A program made the position numbers and the translations under genes. From Stachybotrys elegans (Eukaryota; Ascomycota; Sordariomycetes; Hypocreales; Stachybotryaceae), in assembly GCA_020746835.1 (NCBI GenBank), contig JAGPNK010000009.1, positions 1,798,001 through 1,862,000 on the forward strand: a stretch of 64,000 bases of DNA, written 5' to 3'. The notes under the pieces were generated by a model. The model did no database searches. It was not told the origin of the DNA and saw only the letters and a list, made by a program, of their open reading frames with translations. Below, piece by piece: positions 1-11,772 of this stretch (position 1 is the stretch's first letter; every line of letters starts with the position of its first letter).

Positions 1-544
1 CGTTCGCCTTCTCCATGTTTGTCCTTGTCCAGGGGCTCGTGACAAAGGGCTGGGTCGCCGTCTTTGGCTACGGATGGAATGCCTGGGTGGAAAGGACGGG
101 CGTGGTGGGTGCGATTGCCGGCATGGGCTTCCTCGGCGTGTTTCTGAGCAACGTATGTTTCCGTTTCTTCGCGTTGAGCACTTGCGCTGACATTCCAAGT
201 TTACCGGCACCAACATTGGCACCACGATTCTGCTCTGCCGCATCATGCAGGCGTGGCAGCAGATCCTCGCCAGCGACGGTCGCACCGTCAGCGCTCGAAC
301 CTTCTGGGGCGCAGTCTACAGCATGGCATTGGGCGTCAACTATGGTGCCTTTAGCTCCGTTCTCTGTGCGTCGTTGGCCGGTCTGCTCTGGCATAGCATC
401 CTGCTATCCAAGGGCGTCCTTGTGCGCCGTCTGGAGTTTTTCCGCGTCAACGTCCCCATCATCGGCATCGCCACGGCTGTGGGGTGCTCTGTACTTGTCG
501 GCGAGATTTATATTACTCGCCCTGACCGACCTTATGTGGCGTGA
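1..544 (+). CDS. C-terminal part of an ArsB/NhaD-type ion permease (5' end outside window)
   Basis: The frame is open from the window edge, so this is the 3' part of a gene that begins upstream. An intron at 153-199 (GTATGT donor, GCTGAC branch, AAG acceptor) joins the two exons and restores the motif FTGTNIGTTILL, which is typical of citrate/arsenite/Na+ permeases of the ArsB/NhaD superfamily. The rest consists of hydrophobic helices separated by short loops, ending at TGA 542-544. Members of this superfamily move arsenite, Na+ or organic anions across membranes, and the substrate cannot be told from the tail alone. I am fairly sure of the family and the intron, and not of the substrate or of which membrane it sits in. 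Confidence 0.7.
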
Positions 545-1035
545 TGTGTAGTTGCAGCCATTGCGACGCGTTCTTCGGGGTGGAATCCAGTTACTAGGTG
601 GTTGTGGCTGGTACTTGTTGCCCCTCTCTACATGGAATAGATAGAGTAGATGCATGGAGAGGAGGAGAAAATTAACAATACAAACCGCCAATAGACCGTC
701 TGAACCTCCTCGAAAACACTAGTTCATATCCCACTGGGGCACAGAATCGGGAATGGCCTCATGCAAACAGGCGACGAAGATCAAACGGGGTTGAAGAACA
801 ATAACAGAGTTGAGATTTGATCACTACTGATGAAAGCATACCCCCACTGCTCTCAACTACTACCTACTAACCTAGTCTAGTTCGCCTACTTTCCTGACTC
901 CTGGGGTTGCATGTTGGTGCCCGTTTAGACCTGCGGAGGGAACGCATCACACAGACTCGCACCAATCGCAACCGCATTCCATCTGCATGCAGGTGTCAGT
1001 ACGCGTTTACCGAAGCAAGAAAGGGAAGAGAGTTC
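545..1035. other. Intergenic, convergent 3' ends
   Basis: This is the space between two genes that end towards each other. No coding signal was seen. Positions about 704-766 match a stretch near 58914-58980 and look like a diverged copy of a dispersed repeat. Confidence 0.5.
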
Positions 1036-2592
1036 TCACTTATCTTGTCTCTGTGGCTCGATCACCCGCATACCCAATCTCTCCGCAATCCTTGTGAGCC
1101 ACTCCGACACGAACCCACCCAGTGATACGCCGCCCGTGAAGACGACAGCCTTTTACTTGTCAGTAGCAGTAGCAACACACTGTATGGGCAGGGGACATGA
1201 ACCTACCTTTGGAGGAGGACGTTGTCCACGTTCCTCAATCTCCAATGCCTTCTCAAAGAAGTCTTCAATCACCTCGATGTATGGTTGGTACATGCGCTCA
1301 GCTACAGCTCTAGATGCCGTCAGCTTTCCGCAGCGAAGGGCCATGATCTGGCACGATCGGACCACCCTGGGGATATCGTAGGGTACGGGGCGGGGGTCAA
1401 AAACATCTACTCACCGATTAAAAACCACCACGCGATGAGCAATATTAAAGTCGATCGAAGACCCCATGGTGAGTGCATTGTTCATAGAATGAGTAAACCC
1501 TCTCTATTGTGCCATGACTCTCTCTCGAGCTTCCTCGATCTCGTTGGAAAGGGTTTCCTTTTCTTCGTCACTGAAAAGGCTTGAGATCTGCTCCTCGAGC
1601 CATGTCTTGAACTGCCGGTCCATCAACCATCCCCCGCATAGTCGCGAACGCTGGAGGAATTTCTTCTCCGGTGCAAGGAGCCCTTGAGCTGTCTCGTCCT
1701 CAGGCCTGAAACGGTAGAGCGTCATATCCTGGATTTTGTCATTTATTGGTGCTGGTGAAACGCAAGCTATCCGCAAAACATACCACAGTCAAAGCGCCAG
1801 AGTCAATGACGAAGAACGCGTCCTGTGCCTTTGATTGCGAATATATTCAGTGAACAGCTAGTATTATGGTTGGGGGAAGTGGGGGTAGGGGTGTCGCCAA
1901 CCGTGCGATATGGTTCAAGTTCGTTGAAGAGATGATAGCATACACTCCTCAGGGCTGCCATGCCCTCGAACTCGAAATCGACGGCGATTATGCTCTCGCG
2001 CCCTCGGGCCGCCTGACCGGCTGCATCCTTGAAAGCCTCTCGGGTTTGTGGTGACCAACAAGAAGGCATTGTGAATATAAGCTTCACATTCGTCTCCTTA
2101 GGCGATTCGAAGAGGCTGTCAACGGTGAAAGCTCTCCAACAGTAATCCACAAAACCATGTAGATATTGAACAACAATCCATTGAGGTAGGGCGGTCACAC
2201 GGGCCGCCATGAGTTCCTCCCTGATCTCTCTGTCGACATGATGAGGGTCATGCTGAAGGATGTCCTGCGTGGTTAGAAGATCATATTTGAAGTACTTGAC
2301 CTTCCTGTAACCTTGGGGAATGAGGGCACCGGGTGCAACAAACTCGGCGTTGACGGAGCCTTCGTCGATTGCCAGCGCTGTCTCGAACTTGTCTATGTGA
2401 CCGGAAGTGATAATGTTGGTCGTGGAGCCGCGCACAGCCATGAAGTTCATCGTGGCCCCGGAGTGTGATGGGAAGAGAATTAGCAAGGTACTAAGACTGG
2501 ATAGCGAGCAGGTAAAGCGAAATCTCGTACGTGAGGCCCATATCTAGTCCGATGACTAGACATCTCTTCACTTCGCCGCCTGCCTTGGCCAT
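1036..2592 (-). pseudogene. Hsp70-like ATPase-domain protein with one in-frame TAG
   Basis: Six exons can be joined on the minus strand: 2592-2531, 2490-1902, 1828-1784, 1728-1415, 1366-1207 and 1149-1036. All phases agree and give 427 codons. The N-terminus has the actin-fold phosphate-1 motif (VIGLDMGLT), the middle has the phosphate-2-like VIDSGALTVDM followed by a conserved CGG, and the C-terminus has the adenosine-type glycine motif VVFTGGVS. This is the layout of the large fungal Hsp70-like family, which lacks the substrate-binding domain of true Hsp70. Codon 307 is TAG (1504-1506), with normal family-like sequence on both sides in the same frame. Either the gene is freshly broken, or it is read through, or the base is a sequencing error. 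The first intron (2491-2530, 40 nt) is short and least certain. Confidence 0.65.
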
Positions 2593-3719
2593 GGCGGGGG
2601 ATGAAGGAGAGATGGGGGAGGGAGGAGCAATGTCGAAAGAAACAGTGTTTAGGGAACTGCACGGTCGGTTCTGGCGGTCGTGTATGAAGAAAGAATGGTT
2701 TGAGTTGAGGGAAGTTGTGGTAATTGCATGGCGAGACGAGGGATCTTTATGGGCAAATGAAAGAGGAGCGAGGTGGGCAGAAGTCCATGGTCCAGAGGGG
2801 GTTCAAGGTCGTCAGCCAAAGGCTGCAAGCTGGGAGTGCTCACCGAGCCGCATCGAGCAGGGCTTGCAGTTGCAGCTGCAGTTGCAGGGTCATGGAGATG
2901 GAATCTAACGATTCCGTACGGCGTCGACCTGCAGTCCGCATCCCATGAGGGCTAGTGCCGGGTACGCACGTCGAAGACAGAGGCGCAGCTCAGGTACGGC
3001 TGACAATCAGGGTACACAGGAAATCTTTTACATGATGCTCACCGCTTCAGTGTATGATAAGGCCAGCTGATATTGGTGACACAGTCGCCTCGGCGGCAGG
3101 GCAATCGGGCGGCCATTGGTCGGATTTGCGCGGGCAATCCTGCCGCACGCCTAGAATGGCCACTCTGGATCAGCGCCGAGAGATAGGAAGCGGTATCCGA
3201 TGTTCTGGAACCTGCGAATGGCTCTGCTGCTTCCCGGCATGCAGGTAAGCACCGCCCTTGCGTAGATCTTCAAATTTGGCCACGCAGGAGCGTCTCCTCG
3301 CGTCGGCTTATCCAGTCCTACGCGTCCATTGTTGCCACGGTGGCTTGTGAAACTTGACGGGTGAAAATTTTTCACCTCACTTGCGGCTTGCTGTCGCGTT
3401 GTATTCCCAATCCGTTCAACCCTCGTGCTTGTTTGATTGCGCACATCATGTGCACATTCTCGTATCTGCTGGCAGCCTCAAACTCCACTCTGTGATCCTT
3501 GCCCTGGCGTCCATCATTTCTGCTCGCCCTCGGACTCGGATCCCCTCCCTGGCATCGCCCGCCGGGGACCGCGAAGCGGGTGGCTGGTCCAGTCCAGTTG
3601 CACTGTAGCAGAACAGTGAATCAGCGAGGTAGGCCCCTTTACCCTCCCCCCTCTTTCTCGTCTGTCTTCCTTCCTGTAGACTTCAAACCCCCGCCTTGCC
3701 GAGTGCGCGCTTCCGCAGC
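2593..3719. other. Divergent intergenic region
   Basis: This is the shared upstream region of the Hsp70-like gene (-) and the orphan gene at 3720 (+). Short open frames exist here but none shows a recognisable family or splice-supported extension. A CAG/TGC-rich direct and inverted repeat lies near 2866-2887. Confidence 0.4.
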
Positions 3720-5009
3720 ATGGTCGTTACCAGGAACCAGGCAAAGAAGCTGGCAACGGCGCAAGCCGAATCTGCCACATGCTCTGGAACTCCTCGTCAG
3801 CTTCCACGCCTTTCCGATGTTCCCATTGACCTTGACGAATACCTCCGAGATAATCCATTGCCAGCTTCCACGCCCACCTCGTCTTATCCCTCCCTCCGCA
3901 GAGATCAGGCACCGATGACCAGCGACGCCACAGACCGCAAGGTCAGGGACCCTTATTTTCGTGAATACCAACTTCTTCGGCATGATTTTTCCGACTATTC
4001 AAAGCCCCTACTGGAGATGCATTGGGACGACTACATTGAGGCCGTGGTGTCGCTCGTAGTGAATCATTTTCCTTCCACATACCCGTGGGACGACCTCACT
4101 GAGGATTGCAAAGCGGATATCTCCTCCTGGGCACTCAACCCCAAAGAGACAATCGAGGGCACTCATTATGGCTGCGGGGGGACATTTTTCGCCGCATGGG
4201 TGAATCGATTCCTCTACGAGAACCTCTTCTCGCCGGACTGTCAAACGAAATGGAAGGGAGCAGAGTGGTATCGTTTTGCCCAACTGTACTCCGACTTGAA
4301 GAGTATATCCCCCCCCCATAGTCTCTGGTGGCCAGACCGTTTACTAACTTGCTGGCGCATAGAACGGACCCACTTCAGTGTGACAGATGCCCCTTTTCTC
4401 TTCTACAATGGTCGAAGTTTAAGTGCGCGAGTGGTGATCAAGGCCCGTGGCCCCCACGTCGACGTTCGCGAGCTCGGCAGCCGATTCCACGCGAAATTCG
4501 ATTACATCATGCGAAATGGGCCTCGAGAGCGGAGTGCCGCCATTCACGCTGTCGCCAAGGTGATTATATATGCAGCTCACTTCGATCTATACATGATTGG
4601 TGTGCCATTCGAGATCATCATGGAGTTTTGGGACCCCAAGACTAGAAAGGCCTGCGGCTTCCCCTACGACTATCACTCAGGATCAATGGAATATAAGGAC
4701 CTGTTTATAGCTGGTGGAAAGGGAGAGAGCCTTGACGGGATGCCTGTAGAGTATATCCGGCATCCGAGGATTCGTAGCTTTGGGCGAACCTTGCGATTCC
4801 ATTTTCGGGACAACGAGTCGGAGGGTTTCAAGGGGCTTTCGTTCAGGGATCCAATCAACTACTTGGGTGCGATGCATGAGGAGCCTGGACGATATGAAGG
4901 AGGGCCACTCGAAGTGGTGCTGGATATCACCAAGGACCAACGAGCTGACCAGCAAAGCTCCCTGAACCCGCCTGGCCCTGAACCTAGCCTTGATTTAAGT
5001 GTTAATTAG
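3720..5009 (+). CDS. Orphan hypothetical protein, about 409 aa
   Basis: A long open frame starts at ATG 3720 (MVVTRNQAKK); an ATG-less stretch of the frame extends further upstream, and 3720 has A at -4 and a coding-like start. A 60 nt intron at 4303-4362 is likely because GTATAT, a perfect ACTAAC branch and ATAG occur in the right order; its length is a multiple of three, so the frame stays open whether or not it is removed. The N-terminal 80 residues are polar and probably disordered; the rest is mixed alpha/beta with many aromatic residues and no signal peptide or membrane segment. I do not recognise a domain. Fungal genomes hold many such lineage-specific proteins, and no function is offered. 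Confidence 0.65.
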   Translation: MVVTRNQAKKLATAQAESATCSGTPRQLPRLSDVPIDLDEYLRDNPLPASTPTSSYPSLRRDQAPMTSDATDRKVRDPYFREYQLLRHDFSDYSKPLLEMHWDDYIEAVVSLVVNHFPSTYPWDDLTEDCKADISSWALNPKETIEGTHYGCGGTFFAAWVNRFLYENLFSPDCQTKWKGAEWYRFAQLYSDLKSISPPHSLWWPDRLLTCWRIERTHFSVTDAPFLFYNGRSLSARVVIKARGPHVDVRELGSRFHAKFDYIMRNGPRERSAAIHAVAKVIIYAAHFDLYMIGVPFEIIMEFWDPKTRKACGFPYDYHSGSMEYKDLFIAGGKGESLDGMPVEYIRHPRIRSFGRTLRFHFRDNESEGFKGLSFRDPINYLGAMHEEPGRYEGGPLEVVLDITKDQRADQQSSLNPPGPEPSLDLSVN

Positions 5010-5629
5010 TTAGTATTACGTTTATAGTGAGTTTGCTGTTTCGCTTTGCTCTTTGATCATGTCATCGCTTGAATAGAAGTTGTATCAGCTGCCTCTTAGT
5101 TCCTGCTGCAATTAAGTTTCTTGTCAAGAGATTTGCTTCTACCTTTCGGCTGATTCAAAGCTGAAGGCTGCAGTGGATGGTGTTGGCAACACGTCATGGC
5201 CACGATGACAATGATGGCCATGAAACAGACCGGGGGTGTTACGTGCTTCCTAGATCGTTCCATCCTGTCTCTTCACGTGAACTCAGAACCGTCTTGACAA
5301 CGCTGGCATGATGCAAGTCCCCCCGCCCCCGCACTTCACACACTCGGCAAATGGTTGTTGCTCCACTCCCGAGATGGATCGCCGTCCTTGGTAAAATCAC
5401 ATCGATAGGCATCCTGTTGCAAGATCTGCTTGCGAATTCCTTTTAATGCTAACTTGGAGGCGGCGAAAGCACTCGCTGATTTGAACTGTATCTACATCGT
5501 GCATAGCAAATGACTGCAAAATAGCCTCCTGGTTTTTTTGTCTCCTTCTTTCCTCCCAGCAGTCCAATCGAATCTAACAGTGGATTGACTTTTCGATGTT
5601 GACTTGAGGCTCTGCGCATCTTCCAGCCC
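5010..5629. other. Intergenic, convergent 3' ends
   Basis: This stretch lies between the orphan gene (+) and the SNF2-like gene (-). No coding or structural signal was recognised. Confidence 0.5.
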
Positions 5630-8600
5630 CTACCCATCACAATTTTCTTCGTCAATCGCATCATCGCCAAGCACAACTGAGATTTCCACCGCATCAACTC
5701 CTTCTTGATTGGCTGTAGTTTTCTCAGCCTGAACTAGGCGGTGAAGGCGACTGGTAAGATCGGCCGCACTTAATGTAAGATACTCTTTCATCTCCTCCTC
5801 TGAGCATTGAGAGAGCAAAGCAAAGACCTTCCTGTAATGTTCATGCCAAAAGGTTAGATTTTCCCGATCCCATGTGACCGCTATGGCTATGCATGAGCAA
5901 GCATGACCGCCATGGACCAGAGAAGAAGAGTGGAAGCGATTTGCGCGTCTGCTCTTTAGAAACCATGGGTAGCGATTGAAGGGATGACTCCATTCTGCCT
6001 TAAGCATCTCAAATATAATACACCTTCTGATAAACTTGCAGATACCGGTTGGAAGATTGACCAATGCTGTGTAGGAAAGCGAGGCCTTATCTAAGCCATG
6101 ATACTCCTGATAGTCGTTAAAGGAGTTTTTTGCTGTAATCACATGGATATCCATGTCCTCTGTTTGGCCTATCCGGTCCAGACGACCCTTGAAGTGGTCA
6201 AGGGTATGATTCGTATGGTAAAGCCCGATGACTATGCCGACTGAACAGTTGATATGGAGATCTATGCCTGAATGACCTAGCTTGTTGACTGTGATGATGA
6301 GAACGTCTAAGTTGGACCTGGGGTTGTTGAAGTCATCAATTGTTCTCCTGTTTTGTTTCTCCGCAAAGATATTCGAGACTACCTGTGCTGAGCAAGGTAG
6401 GACTGCCTGCAGAATACTGCATGAATTTGTTAGAGTCTTGATTGTGTTTGTTGGGTACAAAAAAAATACAAATATATCAAGCATTTATGACAGGGCTGTG
6501 TGAGATCCTGTAGGAGAAACGGCACTATTGATGGATGGCTACAGGATGAGGGAATGGGTGATACTTACAAGGAGACAAGTGGCGTGAAGCATTGTATCAA
6601 CACTTTCTTGCCCTTTGCTGCTGCCTCTCCACATATCTCGATAGCTTTGGACGCTATAGGGCTACCAAGTCGGACTGCTTTCACAAGCTCGTCTTCCTTA
6701 GTGACGTCGCATTCCAATTTAATTATTGGATGAATGTGCCTTAACAAATGCGTAGGCGCGGTCCCACCCGAAGTAATCTGACGAAGCTCGCCATAGGAAA
6801 TTGCTTCAATTTCGTCAAGTTCGAGAAGGAAGGAGCTGAGAAAGCCTTTCCGATAAGATCGGAAGTTGACTTTGCCTAGAGTAGTTGTCGTGACCTTTCT
6901 CAGTGGGTTGCCATTGCAACTAATATCATGAACATCCTTTGTCTGTTCAGACAAAAACGCACTCGATGCGTGCATGTGTCCAACGAATTTCGCAGATAAA
7001 TCTGGGAATGTGACTTCATGGCGATGTACATTTACCATAGGCCAATTGGCTGCTGGAAAAGACTTTATCCCGTTGCCTCCCAGATGTAGAGACGATTTGC
7101 TCCGATAGAGGCAAATGAGCTTCAAGATCTTTGCTGAAACGCAAACTCCACACTCAGCTGACCACTGCATTTCGTTTCCAGCCAGCGCGTAGAGAGAATG
7201 GTTAAGCTGCCAAACTGGTAAGTTCGTGTTCCGGTACTCTGATTCGAGCTTATCCCAATCGGCAGTGGGGAATCTCTTTCTGACGCTTGGATGCAAGATA
7301 CCTCTTGTTTTCATTCCGTTGATCCTGTTGAACATTGCATATGGGTCGTAGTCGTCATGCCACATGAGTTGCAAGTTCCCCATATATCTTCCAATATAGC
7401 CAGGAAGATTGATATCCAACCTCTGCCATATCAGTAGCAAAGGTGAAATAAGGTCGCCGAGGCCTGTTGCAAGAAGCGAGCCAGTTGTCCAGATAAGGTT
7501 ATCCCACTTTAGACGTCTAAGGAACTTGTTCGTAGTGGAGCTGTGTGATTTTGCATAATATGCATCATCAACGATTAGTCGAAAGAATCGCATTTCGGGA
7601 TGGCGGGGAAGGTAGTCGACAAGAAAGCCATCGAAGTCCATTGATTCGGCTTGTTCTTCGTCGATACATTCAATTCTTACATGATCCATGTCGATGTCTT
7701 CGAGATCATTATACCGAGAAGCATGGCGAATCGATTTGTCTCGTCGTTTCTTTCGTTGTGAAACACGTGAAATCGCCTCCTCGCGGGTCTCGTAATGGCC
7801 ATCACATTCCGTAGCATCCTCCAGCCATTCTTCAGTATCTGGAGTGTTGGTATCGTCACGCTTGCGCTTGCGCAGTGGCGATTTCTTTCGTTCCTTGATG
7901 ATGAAGCGCGTTTCTACCGGATCAAACTCTCGCTCCCTAAAGGTGTCAAAGGTCGTGATGATGAGTGTCCGTGAAGTCTGTAAGTGTAAGTTTCTTTCTG
8001 GAAGTTAATAATCCATTGTGAAAGCTAGCTACATACCTGTGATGAGTGTCTTTTTTGGAATAGTCGGTCCATTTCAAGCTTGAATTCACACGCCTCTAAC
8101 CCATGGAATTCAGTCGCAGTGAATTCTTGCGTGTTGTAATACACAATGAGATCAATGTCTGGAAATAGCCGTCTGGCTTCCTTGCAGGTCTGCTGTATAG
8201 CCATTGGACTGGTGATATAGAGCGATGGGTAATATTCCCGGTCTGGAAATTGATATGCTGTCGCCTGCATCATACGTGCTGTCACGTCAACGAGGGCTAG
8301 GTTGATAACTGTTTTACCAAGACCGTAGGCACTGGCATGTATGACATGCCCCATTTTCTCTATGGTATCCATTGCCCGGATACAATCTGTACTGTGTTAG
8401 GCTTGCCACTCAGCTGACCTGGACATAGTAATGGATGTACTTACCCGCCTTCTGGTGCGCGTGGAGGAAGGGCAGCTGACTGACAGCCATTTCCAAGCGC
8501 GGATCCATGGTGATGTCGAGAGTGCTGAGAGATCGTTCATTGGGGTGGTGGTTATTCAGCATATAGTCTATGATAAATTCACCAAGCTTGTGGTCTAGAA

Positions 8601-9056
8601 AGACCTTCGCTTTATCTCCGCCAGCTCGTAAGAGGGACTGGAAAATATCGGACTGTATCACGGCTTGGCGAGCGTCCGATAGGACTGCCGGTGGGATTCG
8701 ATTGGCAAGTGCTTCGAGAAAAGGGTCCATATTGCGTCGTGCCTCGCCTACACCGTGTGAGTGTGCCGCTTGTGATGCGTGGGTGACAGGGTCAAAGAAT
8801 GCAACGTACTTGGTTGTGAATGGTCCATCGATATTCTTGTGGGGGGGCAGCCGGTAGGTCACTAGTTTTTCTTTTGCTGTACGGATGCCCTTCAATTCTT
8901 TGGGCGAAAGATATGGCTGGCCTTTGCCGAGGCCGAGGGGTGAAACGGTAAGTGAGGAGATGTGAGATATTGATGAGACTCCAAGCAGGTTTCCTGGATT
9001 CCGGTGGGTCAGTATAGAGTGAATGATATCAGAGGGCAGAAAACCACAGGGCGGCC
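5630..9056 (-). CDS. Divergent SNF2-family helicase-like ATPase (5' end unresolved)
   Basis: Four exons join in phase: about 9056-8445, 8386-8037, 7977-6569 and 6416-5630. Motif I is ASAYGLGKT. The DEAH box reads VDDAYYAK, and motif III is degenerate (TTGSLLATGLGDL where classic SNF2 proteins have TGTPLxNxLxDL). The C-terminal helicase half keeps VLIITVNKLGHSGIDLH and the family hallmark GRLDRIGQ (motif VI with two arginines). SNF2 enzymes remodel chromatin or act in DNA repair; this divergent fungal branch is uncharacterised as far as I know. No methionine starts the first exon. A splice acceptor at 9057-9059 suggests a short upstream exon, perhaps within 9140-9360, but phases do not fit a clear solution. 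The family is confident, the 5' end is not. Confidence 0.7.
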
Positions 9057-10494
9057 CTACATAGAAAAGGGCTGATTGGCTTACTTTGCGTGCAGGGCTC
9101 GCTTGGAAAGTGAAGCACGGGACTGATGCTTTAGAAACACCTCACGAACCAGGCTCTAACAAGTCGGAGTCGCAGATGTAGACCGCTGTGTGTGAAGAGG
9201 TAATCGGGTTGGTGATTGTGGAGAAGCAACCGGCGGCGTATAGAATGCAGCGGCGCTGCGGGTGGTTGCGAGGAACGGAGAGCATGTGTGGAAGGAGAGA
9301 TCTCCTATTGAGAATAGACGCAGAGTGCGAGAGGTGTGCAAGGGATGAGGTGTGCATGTAGATGAAGATAATGAATTTAAGAGCGTGCAGGGAGGAAGAA
9401 AGGTATCGAAAAGAAAAAGAAGAAAAGGAAGAAAAATAGTGCCTGTGGTGCAGGATAGCTCCAGGTGTCAGGCGGCCCGGCAGCTGGTCAGCTCAAAGGG
9501 TGAGAGGGGGCGTGTGCACAGCTAAATCTTCCCTCTTGCAGTCGGTCCGTCCTGTTCCTCTGTTGGATGCCGAGCTTGTATGATCTGAACCTAGGAACTG
9601 ACGGGCGATATTCGCTCCGCAATGTTGCGGCTCGAACATAGAGCCCCCGTAGGTTGGAAGCTGCCGTATCGCATACCTTTACTGATGACACAGCCCCACA
9701 GCGCGGCGACATATTTTCAAGGGGGTTCTTCTTCTCAGTCTCACCTGCGCTGTAAAGGGAGATTAGAGGCAGACACATGGGACGTGATTCTATCTACATT
9801 GTCATATGAATGCTAGGCAAGCACAGTGTCTTGCCGATATGTCCTTGACCATTACCATGACAGTAGTTAGGCAGGCAAACTGTATATGACACAAGCGCTG
9901 TGAAAGAGCCATCCTAGTCACGATGGGAATGAACAGATGAAAACTGGTATAGCATGTCAGATCATTCTGAGAGGTTCAAGACGTCTTTAAATGCGTCCAC
10001 AAACGTTACGAGGAGGCTTCTGACCAGACTTCCCACCGTTGGTCCGATTATTGTGGCATTGGGCCACCTGGAAGGTCATCCACACGCCCGAATCACTAGG
10101 AACCCCAATCATATCACTTGCCACGTACAATCATTCACAGGATATGGGAGTCATGTGTAAGGTATCAAGACACATCATCGAAAACTCTGCTCGGCCATAA
10201 CTCCAGATGCTCTTTTACCGGACACGACACGGGGAGCGGCAACACATTGTACTGTTACTGCTAGCACACCATTTATTCCCGCGTGTTGGTCAAAGACAAG
10301 TCCGAAACTGGCTCGCGCAGAGTGTCCCAGGATGCCGATATCAATCCCATACAGTCTTGCTACACGTCCATTTATGGCGAACGCACTGTCACTGAGAAGG
10401 TATACATCCCATAATACGTTTCCGATCATATCCCTATCTCATTTCTTTGCAATTCTTTCGAGATTCACCGGGTTAACAAAACTTACGCGCATCG

Positions 10495-10540
<46 letters not shown>

Positions 10541-11772
10541 GTAGTAGTGATGATATTTGCACCATTCCTCTTGGCTCTTACTAAAACAACCCTCAGTCCA
10601 GATCGCTTTCTACTCCTAGATATAAACGGCCTTTGGCGAAGTTGTCCAAGTGATTGACACCAACTCAGGATTAGGCACCTGGCTCGTCTCTTATGCAGCC
10701 GGCGTGTCTTCTGCAGAATACTTAGCTCAAAGTCTGTGTGGTCCTAGACGCTGACACTACCCCCAGCGCCCACAGCACAAACTCATCAAGGTATCCTTGT
10801 CTGGGACACAGGCATTATGTGAGATGAGAGGGAAGAATAGGGAGTTGAGTGCAAAGACAGGGAAAACAGTTGAAAGAAAACAAATATAATCGAGGATCCT
10901 ATTTCGAATTACGACATTTCCTGACATCCTTCCTGCATCCATGGTTAGTGTGAGAAAGGCCAACTCGCATCTCACCCTCTCCCATCATATTCACCAGAGT
11001 CTGAACAACATGGTATTCTCCAGCTGACTGGTGGATGATTGTGCTTCCATACCATGGCTATGTTCCTGCTCCGTATTACGCCAAGCTACTCATTACCGCC
11101 GATGCCAGTTTAGGCAGGATGGAAAGAAGCATACAGTTCGAGGTGGAAGAAGCAGTAGTAACAACACCCACTAGAACCAATAAACAGCAAGGATGGTATT
11201 CCGGCCCCCAAAAGCAGTCATAAATAGTGGCGAGAAACAACAAGCCCATCATCAAGCTACTGCACAGGGTAGCTGCGTAGCCGGGCTACAAGGACCAAAA
11301 TCTTGCCCGTGCGTGACGGTGACATCGAAATCCAGCACTAGATTCACGGGCGTATTGCGTTGGAATATTGGGGTCATTTGGGGGCCAGATTCCTTTTGAC
11401 CCTAACCCACCGGACCTATTTCCTGTCTTGTGTTGCGCCAAGCTCCCTAACCCATGTCGCATCGAACTAACGAGGTCCTCCAAGCCAATATTTCTGGCAG
11501 CCCTTATTATCAAAGGCATGAAGCTGTAGTACCTGTACTTGGATGTTTTGTGGCTTGAATTTGGACCTGAAGGAAGGACTTTGTAATCTGTAATTTGACC
11601 ACGATAGTCCAAAGAAGTGGCCTTGAGTAGTACGGGGTGCATGGTTGTTTGTCGAAGAAGCTGACTATAAATTGACGATGTCCTGCCTCCGTTCACAGAT
11701 GTAGGACACTCTCCAGCGCCGACGACTCTGCAATCCAGCTTCAATACCAACCACCACTCCAAGCTCACCGCG
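9057..11772. other. Long divergent intergenic region
   Basis: This 2.7 kb holds the upstream regions of the SNF2-like gene (-) and the secreted orphan (+), possibly including a 5' exon of the former near 9140-9360. It contains the CT microsatellite described separately. A TATAAAT box lies at 11666-11672, about 100 bp before the ATG at 11773. No other gene could be supported. Confidence 0.4.
10499..10536. repeat. (CT)19 microsatellite
   Basis: An uninterrupted CT dinucleotide run of 38 bases lies in the intergenic region between the SNF2-like gene and the secreted orphan gene. Confidence 0.95.

Noticed and set aside
10640..10752. A stretch in plus frame that reads like a conserved exon (VVQVIDTNSGLGTWLVSYAA)
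   Set aside because: Stops lie on both sides and no start or splice sites in phase were found, so it is at most a gene relic; I could not name a source.
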